From: Caballeronia novacaledonica | Lineage (GTDB): Bacteria > Pseudomonadota > Gammaproteobacteria > Burkholderiales > Burkholderiaceae | Direction of reading: 5' to 3' | NCBI RefSeq assembly: GCF_900258035.1 | Contig: NZ_OGTP01000026.1 | Coordinates: 1 to 64,000, forward strand | Length of the DNA stretch: 64,000 nt | Part shown: positions 34,547 to 44,123 of the stretch, in pieces | How positions within the stretch are numbered: position 1 is the stretch's first letter | How the letters are laid out: the number at the start of each line of letters is the position of its first letter | Program-made: the position numbers and the translations under genes | Notes under the pieces: model-generated | The model's database searches: none | Told to the model about the DNA's origin: nothing | Seen by the model: the letters and a program-made list of their open reading frames with translations, nothing else

Positions 34547-34585
34547 CGCACCACTTCCTCTTTTGCCTTCGTGGAGCCCGCTGTC

Positions 34586-35770
34586 ATGAATTTCAATGAG
34601 TACCCCGTTGATTCGCTGATGTACATCACGAACCGCCCCGAGATCGTGTTCACGCATGGCAAGGGTTCATGGCTCTACGACAACACGGGCAAGCGCTATC
34701 TCGACTTCATCCAGGGCTGGGCCGTCAACTCGCTCGGCCATTGCAACGAAGGCATGATCGAGGCGATGGAAAAGCAGGCGCGCACGCTGATCAATCCGTC
34801 ACCGGCGTTCTACAACGCGCCGATGGCGCAACTCGCCGATCTCCTCACCGCGAATAGCTGTTTCGACAAGGTGTTTTTCGCCAACAGCGGCGCCGAAGCG
34901 AACGAAGGCGCGATCAAGCTCGCGCGCAAGTGGGGCAGGAAGTTCAAGAACGGCGCGTTCGAGATCATCACGTTCGATCACAGCTTCCACGGCCGCACGA
35001 TCGCGACGATGTCCGCGAGCGGCAAGGCCGGCTGGGACACGATCTACGCGCCGCAGGTGCCGGGCTTTCCGAAGGCCGATCTGAACGATATCGCGTCGGT
35101 CGAGAAGCTCATCAACGAGAAGACCGTCGGCGTGATGCTGGAGCCGATCCAGGGCGAAGGCGGCGTGATTCCCGCGACGCGCGAGTTCATGCAGCAACTG
35201 CGCGAACTGACGAAGAAGCACAACATTTTGCTGATCGTCGATGAAGTGCAAAGCGGTTGCGGCCGCGCGGGGACGTTGTTCGCGTATGAACTGTCGGGCG
35301 TCGAGCCGGACATCATGACGCTCGGCAAGGGCATCGGCGGCGGCGTGCCGCTGGCGGCGCTGCTGTCGAAGGCCGATGTCGCGTGCTTCGATGCGGGCGA
35401 CCAGGGCGGCACCTACAACGGCAATCCGCTGATGACGGCGGTCGGTTACTCGGTGATTTCGCAACTCGTGGCGCCGGGCTTCCTCGAAGGCGTGCGCGAG
35501 ACGGGCGAGTATCTGAAGCAGGAATTGCTGAAGCTGTCGGACGAACGCGGCTTCAAGGGCGAACGCGGCGAAGGCCTCTTGCGCGCGCTGCTGCTCGACA
35601 GCGACAAGGGTCCGCAGATCGTCGAAAAGGCGCGGCTGATGCAACCCGACGGCTTGCTGCTCAACGCCGCGCGTCCGAACCTGCTGCGCTTCATGCCCGC
35701 GCTCAACGTGACGAAGGACGAGATCGACCAGATGATGACGATGCTGCGTTCGGTGCTCGATTCGCTGTGA
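34586..35770 (+). CDS. Class-III PLP aminotransferase, acetylornithine transaminase-like
   Basis: 394 residues. Class-III aminotransferase with [16 protein letters not shown] (phosphate-binding region), FDHSFHGRT, the Asp-containing [13 protein letters not shown], and the PLP-binding Lys 248 in TLGKGIGGG. It would transfer the delta-amino group of acetylornithine or a related omega-amine to 2-oxoglutarate. ArgD is the usual label for this locus, but GABA/ornithine aminotransferases have similar motifs, so substrate is not certain. GGAG at 34572 supports the ATG at 34586. It overlaps the next gene by 3 bases. Confidence 0.88.
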   Translation: MNFNEYPVDSLMYITNRPEIVFTHGKGSWLYDNTGKRYLDFIQGWAVNSLGHCNEGMIEAMEKQARTLINPSPAFYNAPMAQLADLLTANSCFDKVFFANSGAEANEGAIKLARKWGRKFKNGAFEIITFDHSFHGRTIATMSASGKAGWDTIYAPQVPGFPKADLNDIASVEKLINEKTVGVMLEPIQGEGGVIPATREFMQQLRELTKKHNILLIVDEVQSGCGRAGTLFAYELSGVEPDIMTLGKGIGGGVPLAALLSKADVACFDAGDQGGTYNGNPLMTAVGYSVISQLVAPGFLEGVRETGEYLKQELLKLSDERGFKGERGEGLLRALLLDSDKGPQIVEKARLMQPDGLLLNAARPNLLRFMPALNVTKDEIDQMMTMLRSVLDSL

Positions 35771-36189
35771 TCATCCGCACGTTCGATGCAGGCGATCGCG
35801 ATGCCGTGATCGCCCTGTGGCGCGATGTCTTTCCGGAGTACGCGGATGTATCGCGGCCGCAGCGCGATCCTTCGTTGTCGATCGAGAACAAGACGAAGAC
35901 GCAGCCGGAGTTGTTCTTCGTCGGCGCGCTCGACGGCAACGTGATCGGCACGGTGATGGCCGGTTATGACGGTCATCGCGGCTGGGTGTATTCGCTGGCC
36001 GTGACGCCGTCGCTTCGTGGACGCGGTTATGGCAGCGCGTTGATGATCCACGCGGAAACCGTGCTGACGAAGCTCGGCTGCCCGAAGGTGAATCTGCAGA
36101 TTCTGTCGGTGAAGACGGAGTTGCGCGGGTTTTATGAAAGGCTCGGGTATCGGATGGATGAAGTCGTGAGCCTCGGCAAGCGGCTTTGA
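35767..36189 (+). CDS. GNAT-family acetyltransferase
   Basis: 140 residues starting at GTG, which overlaps the aminotransferase stop (GTGA). The acetyl-CoA motif appears as [17 protein letters not shown] around residues 78-94, and the C-terminus has [11 protein letters not shown]. It resembles the YpeA-type group of small cytoplasmic acetyltransferases; the substrate is unknown. Coupled translation with the aminotransferase suggests a linked role, perhaps modifying an amino-group-bearing metabolite. Confidence 0.87.
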   Translation: MIIRTFDAGDRDAVIALWRDVFPEYADVSRPQRDPSLSIENKTKTQPELFFVGALDGNVIGTVMAGYDGHRGWVYSLAVTPSLRGRGYGSALMIHAETVLTKLGCPKVNLQILSVKTELRGFYERLGYRMDEVVSLGKRL

Positions 36190-36274
36190 ACAGCGTTTCG
36201 ATTGAGTCGCCTCGTGGTTCTTCGTTTCTTGATCGATTCAACTTAGGGAGCGCCGGGTTCTTTTGGGTGGTTCG

Positions 36275-36894
36275 GAGTTCGCCGGATCCCGTTTTCTTTT
36301 TGGTTTATTGGCGTTGCCCCTGTGCGGGGCGGCAGTCACTTTCTTTGCTGCTGCAAAGAAAGTAACCAAAGAAAGCAGCTTTTCACCGCCCGCGGTCACA
36401 CGCACGTTGGCCATGCTTGCCAGCCGCAAGTGGCCCTCGCCTAAGTGTCGCCCTCAAAGGCCCAATCGGGCTTGGCTCGTACACGGTCCGACGAGCTAGA
36501 CGTTTTAGCGCGCTGGTTCAGCACGAAAGAGCATCGGCACAGCGCTTCGCGCTGCCGCTGGGTATGCGAGGGAAACCATCGAAGAAGAAGCGCACGCGAA
36601 CCCGATTGACCCATCGGCCGCGTAGCGGGTCGGAGCTATATGGTGCTGAACCAGTTTCTTGTGTGGTGCGACGTGTCAGACCGTGCGCGAGCCAAGCCCT
36701 TATCTGCTTGCGACGGCACTCGCTATCGCCGGGCCATTAGGCCAATCGCCTGTGCCGCGGCCGGTGTGAAGTGTTTAGGCTGGGGATAGCTGTTTCTTTG
36801 GTTACTTTCTTTGCAGCAGCAAAGAAAGTGACCCCCGCCCCGGGGAGGGGCAACGCTAATAGACCACCACGAAACCGGGATCCGGCGAAAATCC
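36275..36894. repeat. 620-bp imperfect palindrome: two inverted copies of the dispersed repeat
   Basis: The outer ~105 bases of each arm (36275-36379 and 36789-36894) are the repeat seen at 134-240, in opposite orientation. The arms also match further in: GGGCTTGGCTCG at 36468-36479 pairs with CGAGCCAAGCCC at 36688-36699, and CTGGTTCAGCAC at 36513-36524 pairs with GTGCTGAACCAG at 36643-36654. All these pairs share a centre at 36583-36584, so it is one large diverged inverted repeat. No credible protein is encoded. It fills most of the gap between the acetyltransferase gene and livF. Confidence 0.88.
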
Positions 36895-36897
36895 AGC

Positions 36898-36936
36898 GCG
36901 TGTCAGGCAATTCCGCAACAAAAATTCCTGACACGC
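36898..36936. terminator. Hairpin downstream of livF
   Basis: GCGTGTCAGG and CCTGACACGC form a 10-bp stem, extended by AATT/AATT past a single bulged C. It stands 35 bases after the livF stop on the minus strand. There is no T-run after it, so it may be a mRNA 3'-end stabiliser rather than a true intrinsic terminator. Confidence 0.5.
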
Positions 36937-36970
36937 TCCGGCGAGAACGCGCCTGTTCAAACAACCGCCC

Positions 36971-37693
36971 CTACTCGCCCAGATAAGCCGCCCGCACCTT
37001 CGGATCATCAAGCATGACCTTGGCGTCGCCGGACATCGTCACCGTGCCCGAATCCATCACATAGCCGCGATTCGCCGCCTGCAGCGCGAGCCGCGCGTTC
37101 TGCTCGACGAGCAGCACGGTCAGGCCTTCCTTAGAAATTTCCCGCACCACTTCGAAGATCTTCTCGACCATGATCGGCGAGAGACCCATCGACGGTTCGT
37201 CGAGCAACAGCAGCTTCGGACGCGACAGGAGCGCGCGCGCCATCGCGAGCATCTGCTGCTCGCCGCCCGACAGCGTGCCCGCATATTGCGACGCGCGTTC
37301 CTTCAGACGCGGAAAGAAGCCGAACATGCGCTCGGTGTCCTTCTGAATCTCGGCGGTATCGTTGCGCAGATACGCGCCCATCTGCATGTTCTCCAGAATC
37401 GACATGCGCGCGAAGATGCCGCGGCCTTCCGGCACCATCGCGAGGCCGCGCTTGAGCAGTTCGTGCGTCGGCACGCCCTTGATCGACTGGCCCATGTACT
37501 CGATATCGCCGCCCGAGTACGGCTTGAGACCGGTGATGGCCTTCATCGTCGTGGTCTTGCCCGCGCCGTTCGCGCCGATCAGCGTAACCAGTTCGCCCTG
37601 CCCGACTTCCAGATCGACACCCTTCACCGCCTGGATGCCGCCGTAGTTCACCTGCAGACCCTTGACCTTCAACATTGCGCTTGGCGTCGCCAT
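36971..37693 (-). CDS. livF: Branched-chain amino-acid ABC transporter ATPase LivF
   Basis: 240 residues. Walker A GANGAGKT (residues 40-47), signature LSGGEQQM (about 143) and Walker B LLLDEP followed by SMGLSP, characteristic of LivF. With LivG it drives leucine, isoleucine and valine import. The start at 37693 shares a base with the livG stop (TAATG); an upstream frame to 37807 is not used. Last gene of livK-H-M-G-F. Confidence 0.95.
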   Translation of the reverse strand: MATPSAMLKVKGLQVNYGGIQAVKGVDLEVGQGELVTLIGANGAGKTTTMKAITGLKPYSGGDIEYMGQSIKGVPTHELLKRGLAMVPEGRGIFARMSILENMQMGAYLRNDTAEIQKDTERMFGFFPRLKERASQYAGTLSGGEQQMLAMARALLSRPKLLLLDEPSMGLSPIMVEKIFEVVREISKEGLTVLLVEQNARLALQAANRGYVMDSGTVTMSGDAKVMLDDPKVRAAYLGE

Positions 37694-38469
37694 TAGTGCA
37701 CCCCCGCACCCAGATATGCCTCGATCACCTTCGGGTCCTTCTGCACGTCCTGCGGCAGACCTTCGGCGATCACCTTGCCGTAATCGAGCACCGTCATGCG
37801 GTTGCACAATCCCATCACGAGTTTCACGTCGTGTTCGATCAACAGAATCGTCTTGCCGTCCGAGCGGATCTTGTCGAGCAGACGCGTCAATTCGACCTTT
37901 TCCGTCGCGTTCATGCCGGCGGCGGGTTCGTCGAGCGCGAGCAGTTTCGGATCGGTCGCGAGCGCGCGCGCGATTTCCAGGCGCCGCTGGTGACCGTACG
38001 ACAGATTGCGCGACGTGTAATCCGCGTATTGCAGCACGCCGACGTATTCGAGCAGTTCCAGCGCGCGCTCCTTGATTTCGCGCTCTTCACGGCGCTCGGC
38101 GGGCGTCTGGAACACCGCGCCGATCAGCCCGTGCTTCGTGCGCACGTGACGGCCGACCATCACGTTTTCCAGCGCGGTCATGCCGCCGAACAGACGAATG
38201 TTCTGGAACGTGCGCGCAATGCCCGCCTTCGCCACCTGATACACCGCCGTCGGCGTATAGGCCTGACCGTCGAGCTTGAATTCGCCCGAATCCGGCGTGT
38301 AAAGACCGGTGATCACGTTGAAGAACGTCGTCTTGCCCGCGCCGTTCGGGCCGATCAGGCCGTAAATCGTGCCCTCTTCGATCTGGAGTCCCACATCCGA
38401 CAAAGCCTGCAAGCCGCCGAAGCGCTTGTTGACGCCCTTGACGGAAAGTCGTGTTTGCTTTTCGCTCAT
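37693..38469 (-). CDS. livG: Branched-chain amino-acid ABC transporter ATPase LivG
   Basis: 258 residues. Walker A GPNGAGKT (40-47), LSYGHQRRLEIARAL as the signature helix, LLALDEPAAGMN as Walker B and D-loop, and the long insert typical of LivG (QVAKAGIARTFQNIRLFGGMT). It pairs with LivF in the inner-membrane-bound ATPase. It lies 16 bases after livM. Confidence 0.95.
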   Translation of the reverse strand: MSEKQTRLSVKGVNKRFGGLQALSDVGLQIEEGTIYGLIGPNGAGKTTFFNVITGLYTPDSGEFKLDGQAYTPTAVYQVAKAGIARTFQNIRLFGGMTALENVMVGRHVRTKHGLIGAVFQTPAERREEREIKERALELLEYVGVLQYADYTSRNLSYGHQRRLEIARALATDPKLLALDEPAAGMNATEKVELTRLLDKIRSDGKTILLIEHDVKLVMGLCNRMTVLDYGKVIAEGLPQDVQKDPKVIEAYLGAGVH

Positions 38470-38485
38470 GTTCTGAATCTCCGCC

Positions 38486-39655
38486 TTATGCGCGCACCGG
38501 CTTCTTGCCGCTGCGCTTCGCGATCTTCGCGATCTTGTCTTCGTGTTTCGCGGCCGGCCACAGACCTTCCGAGCGATACAGCATGATCAGCACCATCGCC
38601 AGGCCGTACAGCAACTGACGGATGACTTCGGTATCGACGATCTGATGGCCGAAGATGGCGTTTTGCAGCGGACCCATCGTCGAGCGCAGGAATTCGGGGA
38701 ACACGGCGAGCAGCACCGCGCCGAGAATCACGCCCGGAATATGGCCCATGCCGCCGAGCACCACGCACGCCAGCACGACGATCGACTCCCAGAACGTGAA
38801 CGATTCCGGCGACACGAAGCCCTGGAACGCGCCGAACATCGCGCCCGACAGACCGCCGAACGACGCGCCCATCGCGAACGCGAGCAGCTTCACGTTACGG
38901 GTGTTGATGCCCATCGCCTTCGCGGCGATTTCGTCTTCGCGGATCGCGGCCCATGCGCGGCCGATGCGCGAATGCTGCAGACGCGTACACACCCAGATCA
39001 CGAACAGCGCGCACAGCACGAACAGGTAGTAGTACATGTACACGGACGGGAACTTCATGCCGAAGAACTCGTGCGTCTGCGACAGGTTGAAGCCCGCCAC
39101 CGTCACCGGATCGATGCCCGTGATGCCCTTCGGACCGTTGGTGATGTTCACCGGACGATCGAGGTTGTTCATGAAGATCCGGACGATTTCCCCGAAGCCC
39201 AAGGTCACGATCGCGAGATAGTCGCCGCGCAGACGCAGCGTCGGTGCGCCGAGCAGCACGCCGAAGGTCGCCGCGAGCGCCATCGCGATCGGCACGATGA
39301 TGAGGAACGGCACATGCAGTCCGCCGGGCGCGAGCTGCGCGATCCATTCGAACTGCGTGGTCAGTTGCGGCGACGACAGCAGCGCGGCGACGTAAGCGCC
39401 CACTGCATAGAACGCGATGTAGCCCAAATCGAGCAGGCCGGCGAAGCCGACCACGACGTTGAGGCCGAGCGCGAGCATCACGTAGAGCATCGCGAAGTCG
39501 AGCACCCGGACCCAGTAGTTGCCGCCTGCCGCACCGATGACCATCGGCGCGGCAATCACGAAGATCGCGGTGATGACGCCGACGACCAGCGTCTTCGTCA
39601 TGTTCTTCTCGGGGATGAGCGTCGTGGACGGCTCGATAGGTTGAATCGAAGTCAT
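38486..39655 (-). CDS. livM: Branched-chain amino-acid ABC transporter permease LivM
   Basis: 389 residues. Membrane permease of the LivM family: GLNVVVGFAGLLDLGYIAFYAVGAY and LGAPTLRLRGDYLAIVTLGFGEI in the first half, and GINTRNVKLLAFAMGASFGGLSGA in the second. About nine membrane helices. AGGAG upstream of the ATG at 39655 is well placed; the Met at residue 19 is an alternative. It has a cytoplasmic C-terminal basic tail (KRSGKKPVRA). Confidence 0.94.
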   Translation of the reverse strand: MTSIQPIEPSTTLIPEKNMTKTLVVGVITAIFVIAAPMVIGAAGGNYWVRVLDFAMLYVMLALGLNVVVGFAGLLDLGYIAFYAVGAYVAALLSSPQLTTQFEWIAQLAPGGLHVPFLIIVPIAMALAATFGVLLGAPTLRLRGDYLAIVTLGFGEIVRIFMNNLDRPVNITNGPKGITGIDPVTVAGFNLSQTHEFFGMKFPSVYMYYYLFVLCALFVIWVCTRLQHSRIGRAWAAIREDEIAAKAMGINTRNVKLLAFAMGASFGGLSGAMFGAFQGFVSPESFTFWESIVVLACVVLGGMGHIPGVILGAVLLAVFPEFLRSTMGPLQNAIFGHQIVDTEVIRQLLYGLAMVLIMLYRSEGLWPAAKHEDKIAKIAKRSGKKPVRA

Positions 39656-39679
39656 TTTTATGAGCTCCTCACACGGTCT

Positions 39680-40630
39680 TTAAGCGCGGTCCGCGACACG
39701 TTCGCCGAGCAGACCCGACGGACGGAACACGAGCACGATGATCAGCACGATGAAAGCGAACACGTCCTGGTAGTTGGAACCGAAGACGCCGCCCGTCAGG
39801 TTGCCGATATAACCGGCGCCCAACTGTTCGATGAGGCCGAGGAGCACGCCGCCGACCATCGCGCCGCCGAGGTTGCCGATACCGCCGAGCACCGCCGCCG
39901 TGAACGCTTTCAGGCCCGGAATGAAGCCCATGTAGAAGTGCGCGTTGCCGTATTCCGACGCGATCATCACGCCCGCCAAGGCAGCCAACGCCGAGCCGAT
40001 CATGAAGGTCGCAGAAATCACGAAGTTCGGGTTCACGCCCATGAGCGACGCGACGCCGGGGTTCTCGGCGATGGCGCGCATCGCGCGGCCGAGCTTGGTC
40101 TTGTGCACGAGAAGGAGCAGTCCGGCCATCACGAGGAACGCGACGACGATGATCACGATTTCCGTCATCGAGATCACGGCGCCCGGACGGGTTTCGTCGG
40201 CGGCGATCACGTTGATCGGATCGGTCGGCAGGAGCTGCGGGAACGCCAGCGGATTGCGGCCCCAGATCATCATCGCGATGGTCTGCAAGAGGATCGACAC
40301 GCCGATCGCGGTGATCAGCGGCGCGAGACGCGGCGCTTTGCGCAGCGGCCGGTACGCGACTTTTTCGATCGTGTAGCCGACGAGCGCGCAGACGACCGCG
40401 GCGATCACGAGCGCGATCGTCAGCATGATCGGCCCGGGCAAGCCCGGCGCGTGATTCTGCATGACGCCGATGGCCGAGAGCGCAACCATCGCGCCCACCA
40501 TCAGCACGTCGCCGTGCGCGAAGTTGATGATGCCGAGAATGCCGTACACCATCGTATAGCCCAGTGCGATGATGGCGTAGACGCTGCCAAGCACCAGACC
40601 GTTGAGGATCTGCTGGATGAAAATATCCAT
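39680..40630 (-). CDS. livH: Branched-chain amino-acid ABC transporter permease LivH
   Basis: 316 residues. LivH features: NGLVLGSVYAIIALGYTMVYG followed by NFAHGDVLMVGA near the N-terminus, and GGIGNLGGAMVGG toward the C-terminus. About eight membrane helices, partner of LivM. AAGGAG precedes the ATG at 40630. A 212-base gap with a small hairpin separates it from livK upstream. Confidence 0.94.
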   Translation of the reverse strand: MDIFIQQILNGLVLGSVYAIIALGYTMVYGILGIINFAHGDVLMVGAMVALSAIGVMQNHAPGLPGPIMLTIALVIAAVVCALVGYTIEKVAYRPLRKAPRLAPLITAIGVSILLQTIAMMIWGRNPLAFPQLLPTDPINVIAADETRPGAVISMTEIVIIVVAFLVMAGLLLLVHKTKLGRAMRAIAENPGVASLMGVNPNFVISATFMIGSALAALAGVMIASEYGNAHFYMGFIPGLKAFTAAVLGGIGNLGGAMVGGVLLGLIEQLGAGYIGNLTGGVFGSNYQDVFAFIVLIIVLVFRPSGLLGERVADRA

Positions 40631-40670
40631 TTAAAGCTCCTTAGCCCCGTGCGATTCGATATCGCCTTTA

Positions 40671-40691
40671 TCACCGGCCGATAAACCGGTG
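40671..40691. other. Hairpin between livK and livH
   Basis: CACCGG and CCGGTG separated by CCGATAAA in the spacer between livK and livH. Such hairpins commonly lower expression of permease genes relative to the abundant binding protein. There is no T-run to make it a full terminator. Confidence 0.4.
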
Positions 40692-40842
40692 TGAAGCGAA
40701 ATCTGAAGCGGCACTGCGCGTACTTTTAAAAAACCGGTAAGGGTTGAGCGCCGATCGTCCGCCCGCCGCCGGATGAGGCTGCAAGCGTTTCACGGACGGA
40801 TACGAAAACGGCGCCGCCGGATAGCTGGCACCGCCAGACTGC

Positions 40843-42069
40843 CTACTGCTTGACGACGTCGAGTACGTCCTTCTTCTTGTCCTTGAAGTCGTACAGCGTG
40901 ATGGTCCCCGCCTTCAGGTCGCCCTTGTCGTCGAATGCGATATGCCCCGTCAGACCGTTGTAGTCGGTCGTGGCAAGCGCAGCGAGGACTTTGGGCGCTT
41001 CGATGGAGTTCGCACGCTTCATTGCATCGACGATCACGTACATCGCGTCATACGTGAACGGCGCGTAAATCTGCACCGGCGCGTGGAAGCGCGCTTCGTA
41101 CTTCTTCTCGAAGTCCGCTCCCTTGTCCATCTTCGAAAGCGCGAGTCCCGCCTCCGAGCAGATGATGTTTTGCACGGCGTCGCCTGCGAGTTCGGCCACC
41201 TTGTCGGTGCAGACGCCGTCGCCCGCGAGGATCTTCGCCTTGATGCCGAGCGCCGCCGCTTCCTTCGCGAACGGGCCGCCCGTCACGTCCATGCCGCCGT
41301 ACATCACGACGTCCGGCTGGATGCGCCTGATCTTCGTGAGAATCGCCTTGTAGTTGCGGGCCTTCTCGGTGGTCGCTTCGCGCGCGGCGATCTTCACGCC
41401 GCCGGCCTGCACGGATTTAACGAACTCGTCGGCCAGTCCCCGGCCGTAGGCGGTTGCATCGTCCACCACGACGACCTTCTTCGCATGCAGCGTCTTCATC
41501 GCGTAGCCGGCCAGCACGGGGCCTTGCAGCGCGTCGGTCGCCACGACGCGAAACGTCGTCTTGTAACCTTGCTTCGTGTACTCGGGGTTCGTTGTCGACG
41601 GCGAAATCTGGGCGATGCCCGCGTCGCTGTAGATCTTCGACGCCGGGATCGACACGCCCGAATTCATGTGACCGATCACCGCGACCACGTGGTCGTCGAC
41701 CAGCTTCTGCGCGGCTTCGGTGCCGACGCGCGGATCGGCCGCATCGTCCTGACCGTCGAGCACGAGACGGATGGCATGTCCGTCGATCGTCAAACCCTGC
41801 GCGCTGATCTCCTCCAGTGCGAGGCGCGCGCCATTTTCATTGTCCTTGCCGAGGTGGGCCTGCAGGCCCGTCAGAGGCGCGACATGACCGATCTTCACGA
41901 CAGTCGCTTCGGCCGCCGGCACGGAGGCGGGCGTAAACGCAGCCGCCACTGCGGCGGAACTCGTCGCCGACGCTGCCGTGCTCGCTCCGCCCTCGTCCTT
42001 CTTGCCGCATGCGGTTGCCATTGCAACCGCAGCCGCGATGGACACGGCGTGAGCAAACTTGAATCGCAT
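40843..42069 (-). CDS. livK: Branched-chain amino-acid binding protein LivK/LivJ
   Basis: 408 residues. N-terminal signal sequence ending at AMATACGKK, a weak lipobox with Cys about 21; a Ser/Ala-rich linker follows, then the LIV-binding fold (VVKIGHVAPLTGLQAHLGKDNENGA is split around residue 60). It delivers leucine, isoleucine or valine to LivH-LivM. GGAG lies 9 bases before the ATG at 42069. It is the first gene of the liv operon and, by the spacer hairpin, probably the most highly expressed. Confidence 0.92.
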   Translation of the reverse strand: MRFKFAHAVSIAAAVAMATACGKKDEGGASTAASATSSAAVAAAFTPASVPAAEATVVKIGHVAPLTGLQAHLGKDNENGARLALEEISAQGLTIDGHAIRLVLDGQDDAADPRVGTEAAQKLVDDHVVAVIGHMNSGVSIPASKIYSDAGIAQISPSTTNPEYTKQGYKTTFRVVATDALQGPVLAGYAMKTLHAKKVVVVDDATAYGRGLADEFVKSVQAGGVKIAAREATTEKARNYKAILTKIRRIQPDVVMYGGMDVTGGPFAKEAAALGIKAKILAGDGVCTDKVAELAGDAVQNIICSEAGLALSKMDKGADFEKKYEARFHAPVQIYAPFTYDAMYVIVDAMKRANSIEAPKVLAALATTDYNGLTGHIAFDDKGDLKAGTITLYDFKDKKKDVLDVVKQ

Positions 42070-42454
42070 CAAATAGGTCTCCTGCGCCTCTAAAAACAGT
42101 CGTCGTGAACCCTTCTGGCCTCAAGACGCGCGCATTGTAACGCTAAATATGAGACGAGCAATATTCTTGCGTGGCGGGGTTTTCCAGCATTGCAACCACC
42201 ATTTTCCGGCGATTTTCCCGCAAAAGCGCAACCGGGTTGCGATTCGATTTTGTGCAGTAGTTGCACCATAACGAAAACAGGTTTAATCGGCCGGATTGCG
42301 AGGGTTACGTTTGCTTATCGGATTTACGGGGAAACCCTTAAGGAATTTAGAAGAAAATGCCCAACTCGACGCGCGCCCCAGAACGGTGCTCACGCTTGGT
42401 TCCGTCACTCGCGCCAAGGTTCCTTTCTTACTTCAGAGCCGCCTTTTCGCGGCG
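42070..42454. other. Intergenic region upstream of livK
   Basis: 385 bases without a supported gene. It must carry the livK promoter on the minus strand. A small palindrome GCAACCGGGTTGC at 42228-42240 and AT-rich stretches near 42135-42170 are the only visible signals. No RNA gene or repeat recognised. Confidence 0.45.
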
Positions 42455-42482
42455 AAAAAAAAGCGCCCGGAGGCGCTTTTTT
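42455..42482 (-). terminator. Terminator after ispH
   Basis: AAAAAAAAGCGCC, loop CGGA, GGCGCTTTTTT; on the minus strand the stem is followed by eight T. It lies 16 bases after the ispH stop. The other strand also has six T, so it may block read-through both ways. Confidence 0.88.
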
Positions 42483-42498
42483 GTACGGGCTTGCCGAT

Positions 42499-43461
42499 TT
42501 ACTGCGGCAGCGACAGCCCGCGCGGCAACGGAAACGAAATCGTCTCCTCGATGCCTTCGAGCGAACGCACGTTGCGCACGCCGAGTTCGCGCAGACGCGC
42601 GATCACGGCCTGAGCCAGCACTTCCGGCGCCGACGCGCCCGCCGTCACGCCGATGCGCTTCTTGCCCTCGACCCAGCGCGGATCGATCTGCGTCGGCGAA
42701 TCCACCATATATGAGGGAATGCCGCGCTTCTCGGCGACTTCGCGCAGGCGGCTCGAGTTCGAGCTGTTCGGGCTGCCGACGACGATCACGACATCGCATT
42801 GCGGCGCGAGAAACTTCACCGCGTCCTGGCGGTTCTGCGTCGCATAGCAGATGTCCTGCTTCTTCGGTTCCTTGATCTCGGGAAACTTGCTCTTGAGCGC
42901 GTCGATGATCGCGGAGGCATCGTCGACGGAGAGCGTCGTCTGCGTGACATAAGCAATGCGCCGCGGGTCGGGCAGATCGAGCTTCAAGACGTCCTCGATA
43001 TCCTCGACGAGATGCATGCCCTCGCCCGACTGGCCCATCGTGCCCTCGACTTCCGGATGACCCTTGTGGCCGATCATCACGATGTCGAAGCCTTCCTGAC
43101 GCATCTTCGCGACTTCGATGTGCACCTTCGTCACGAGCGGGCAGGTTGCGTCGAACACGCGCAGGCCGCGCGCCTCGGCTTCGCCGCGCACCGCTTTCGA
43201 GACGCCGTGCGCGCTGAAGATCAACGTCGCGCCTTCGGGCACGTCGGACAGTTCTTCGATGAAGATCGCGCCTTTCTTGCGCAAATCCGCGACGACATAG
43301 GCGTTGTGGACGATCTCGTGACGCACGTAAATAGGGGCGCCGAAGAGCTTGATCGCGCGCTCGACGATTTCGATGGCGCGATCGACGCCCGCGCAAAACC
43401 CGCGCGGCTGCGCGAGCAGGATTTCGACGTCGGTCTGAACTTCGTTGAGGCTTTCAATCAT
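42499..43461 (-). CDS. ispH: 4-Hydroxy-3-methylbut-2-enyl diphosphate reductase IspH
   Basis: 320 residues. [4Fe-4S] enzyme of the last step of the methylerythritol phosphate pathway, giving isopentenyl and dimethylallyl diphosphate. Cluster-binding Cys lie in [12 protein letters not shown] (residue about 22), DATCPLVTK (about 106) and CYATQNRQ (about 207), with the active-site [11 protein letters not shown]. The ATG at 43461 gives the family N-terminus; the longer frame to 44028 is a shadow. It starts 2 bases after fkpB. Confidence 0.96.
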   Translation of the reverse strand: MIESLNEVQTDVEILLAQPRGFCAGVDRAIEIVERAIKLFGAPIYVRHEIVHNAYVVADLRKKGAIFIEELSDVPEGATLIFSAHGVSKAVRGEAEARGLRVFDATCPLVTKVHIEVAKMRQEGFDIVMIGHKGHPEVEGTMGQSGEGMHLVEDIEDVLKLDLPDPRRIAYVTQTTLSVDDASAIIDALKSKFPEIKEPKKQDICYATQNRQDAVKFLAPQCDVVIVVGSPNSSNSSRLREVAEKRGIPSYMVDSPTQIDPRWVEGKKRIGVTAGASAPEVLAQAVIARLRELGVRNVRSLEGIEETISFPLPRGLSLPQ

Positions 43462-43463
43462 GG

Positions 43464-43919
43464 TTACAGAATTCCGATGATTTTCACTTCGAAGACGAGC
43501 GCCTGGCCCGCGAGCGGGTGGTTGAAGTCGAACAGCGCCGCGGTCTCGCCGACTTCCTTCAGCACGCCCGCATAGCGCCCGCCGCCCGGTGCGTTGAATT
43601 CGACGAGATCGCCGGGAGAAAAATCCTCGCCGATCATGCTGTTTTCGCGCAGCGTCGCGAGCGACACCCACTGGATGAGCTCCGGATTGCGCGGCCCGAA
43701 GGCCTGATCGGGCGTTAGCTGAAAGGTCGAATGGTGGCCGACCTTCAAGCCCAGCAAAATCTCTTCCAACGGTTCCGCGAGCTGGCCTGCGCCGAGCAGG
43801 AGCGTCGCGGGCTTGTCCGCGAACGTGTTGACGATGTCGGCACCCTCGGAGAGCGCGAGCCGGTAGTGAAGCGTGACGTGCGAACCGGGTTTCACCTCGG
43901 AGATATCGATGATGCTCAT
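43464..43919 (-). CDS. fkpB: FKBP-type peptidyl-prolyl isomerase FkpB (SlpA type)
   Basis: 151 residues. SlpA-like FKBP with an inserted flap domain: [19 protein letters not shown] at the start, [15 protein letters not shown] at the end. It catalyses cis-trans isomerisation at proline in the cytoplasm. fkpB-ispH is a conserved pair; spacing is 2 bases. It diverges from radC, with 204 bases between starts. Confidence 0.92.
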   Translation of the reverse strand: MSIIDISEVKPGSHVTLHYRLALSEGADIVNTFADKPATLLLGAGQLAEPLEEILLGLKVGHHSTFQLTPDQAFGPRNPELIQWVSLATLRENSMIGEDFSPGDLVEFNAPGGGRYAGVLKEVGETAALFDFNHPLAGQALVFEVKIIGIL

Positions 43920-44123
43920 GAGTATTGGATGTGGCCGTTCGTTTGAAGGCAGGGCGCGGGCCCGGCATGGGGCGGCTTTTCGGCGCGAGGCGGCGAAGCG
44001 CGCGGCGCCGGTGCGAACCGGACGCCAAAACCGCTATTGTAAGACAGAGTTGCGCCGCGACGCGTCACGCGGCCGTGTCCTGCGTGCGCTGGCCCGCGCG
44101 ACAAGACGTCCCGGAGGTCCGCG

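Noticed and set aside
36417-36740. Plus-strand frame of 107 residues inside the palindromic repeat
   Set aside because: Located in a repeat arm, low-quality composition, no ribosome-binding site, no family.
38543-40684. 713-residue open frame antisense to livM-livH
   Set aside because: Extreme Arg/Asp/Glu/His bias, no recognisable fold; it mirrors two true membrane permeases.
40671-40691. Hairpin between livK and livH as a full terminator
   Set aside because: No T-run after the stem and genes of one transporter on both sides; kept only as an expression-modulating hairpin.
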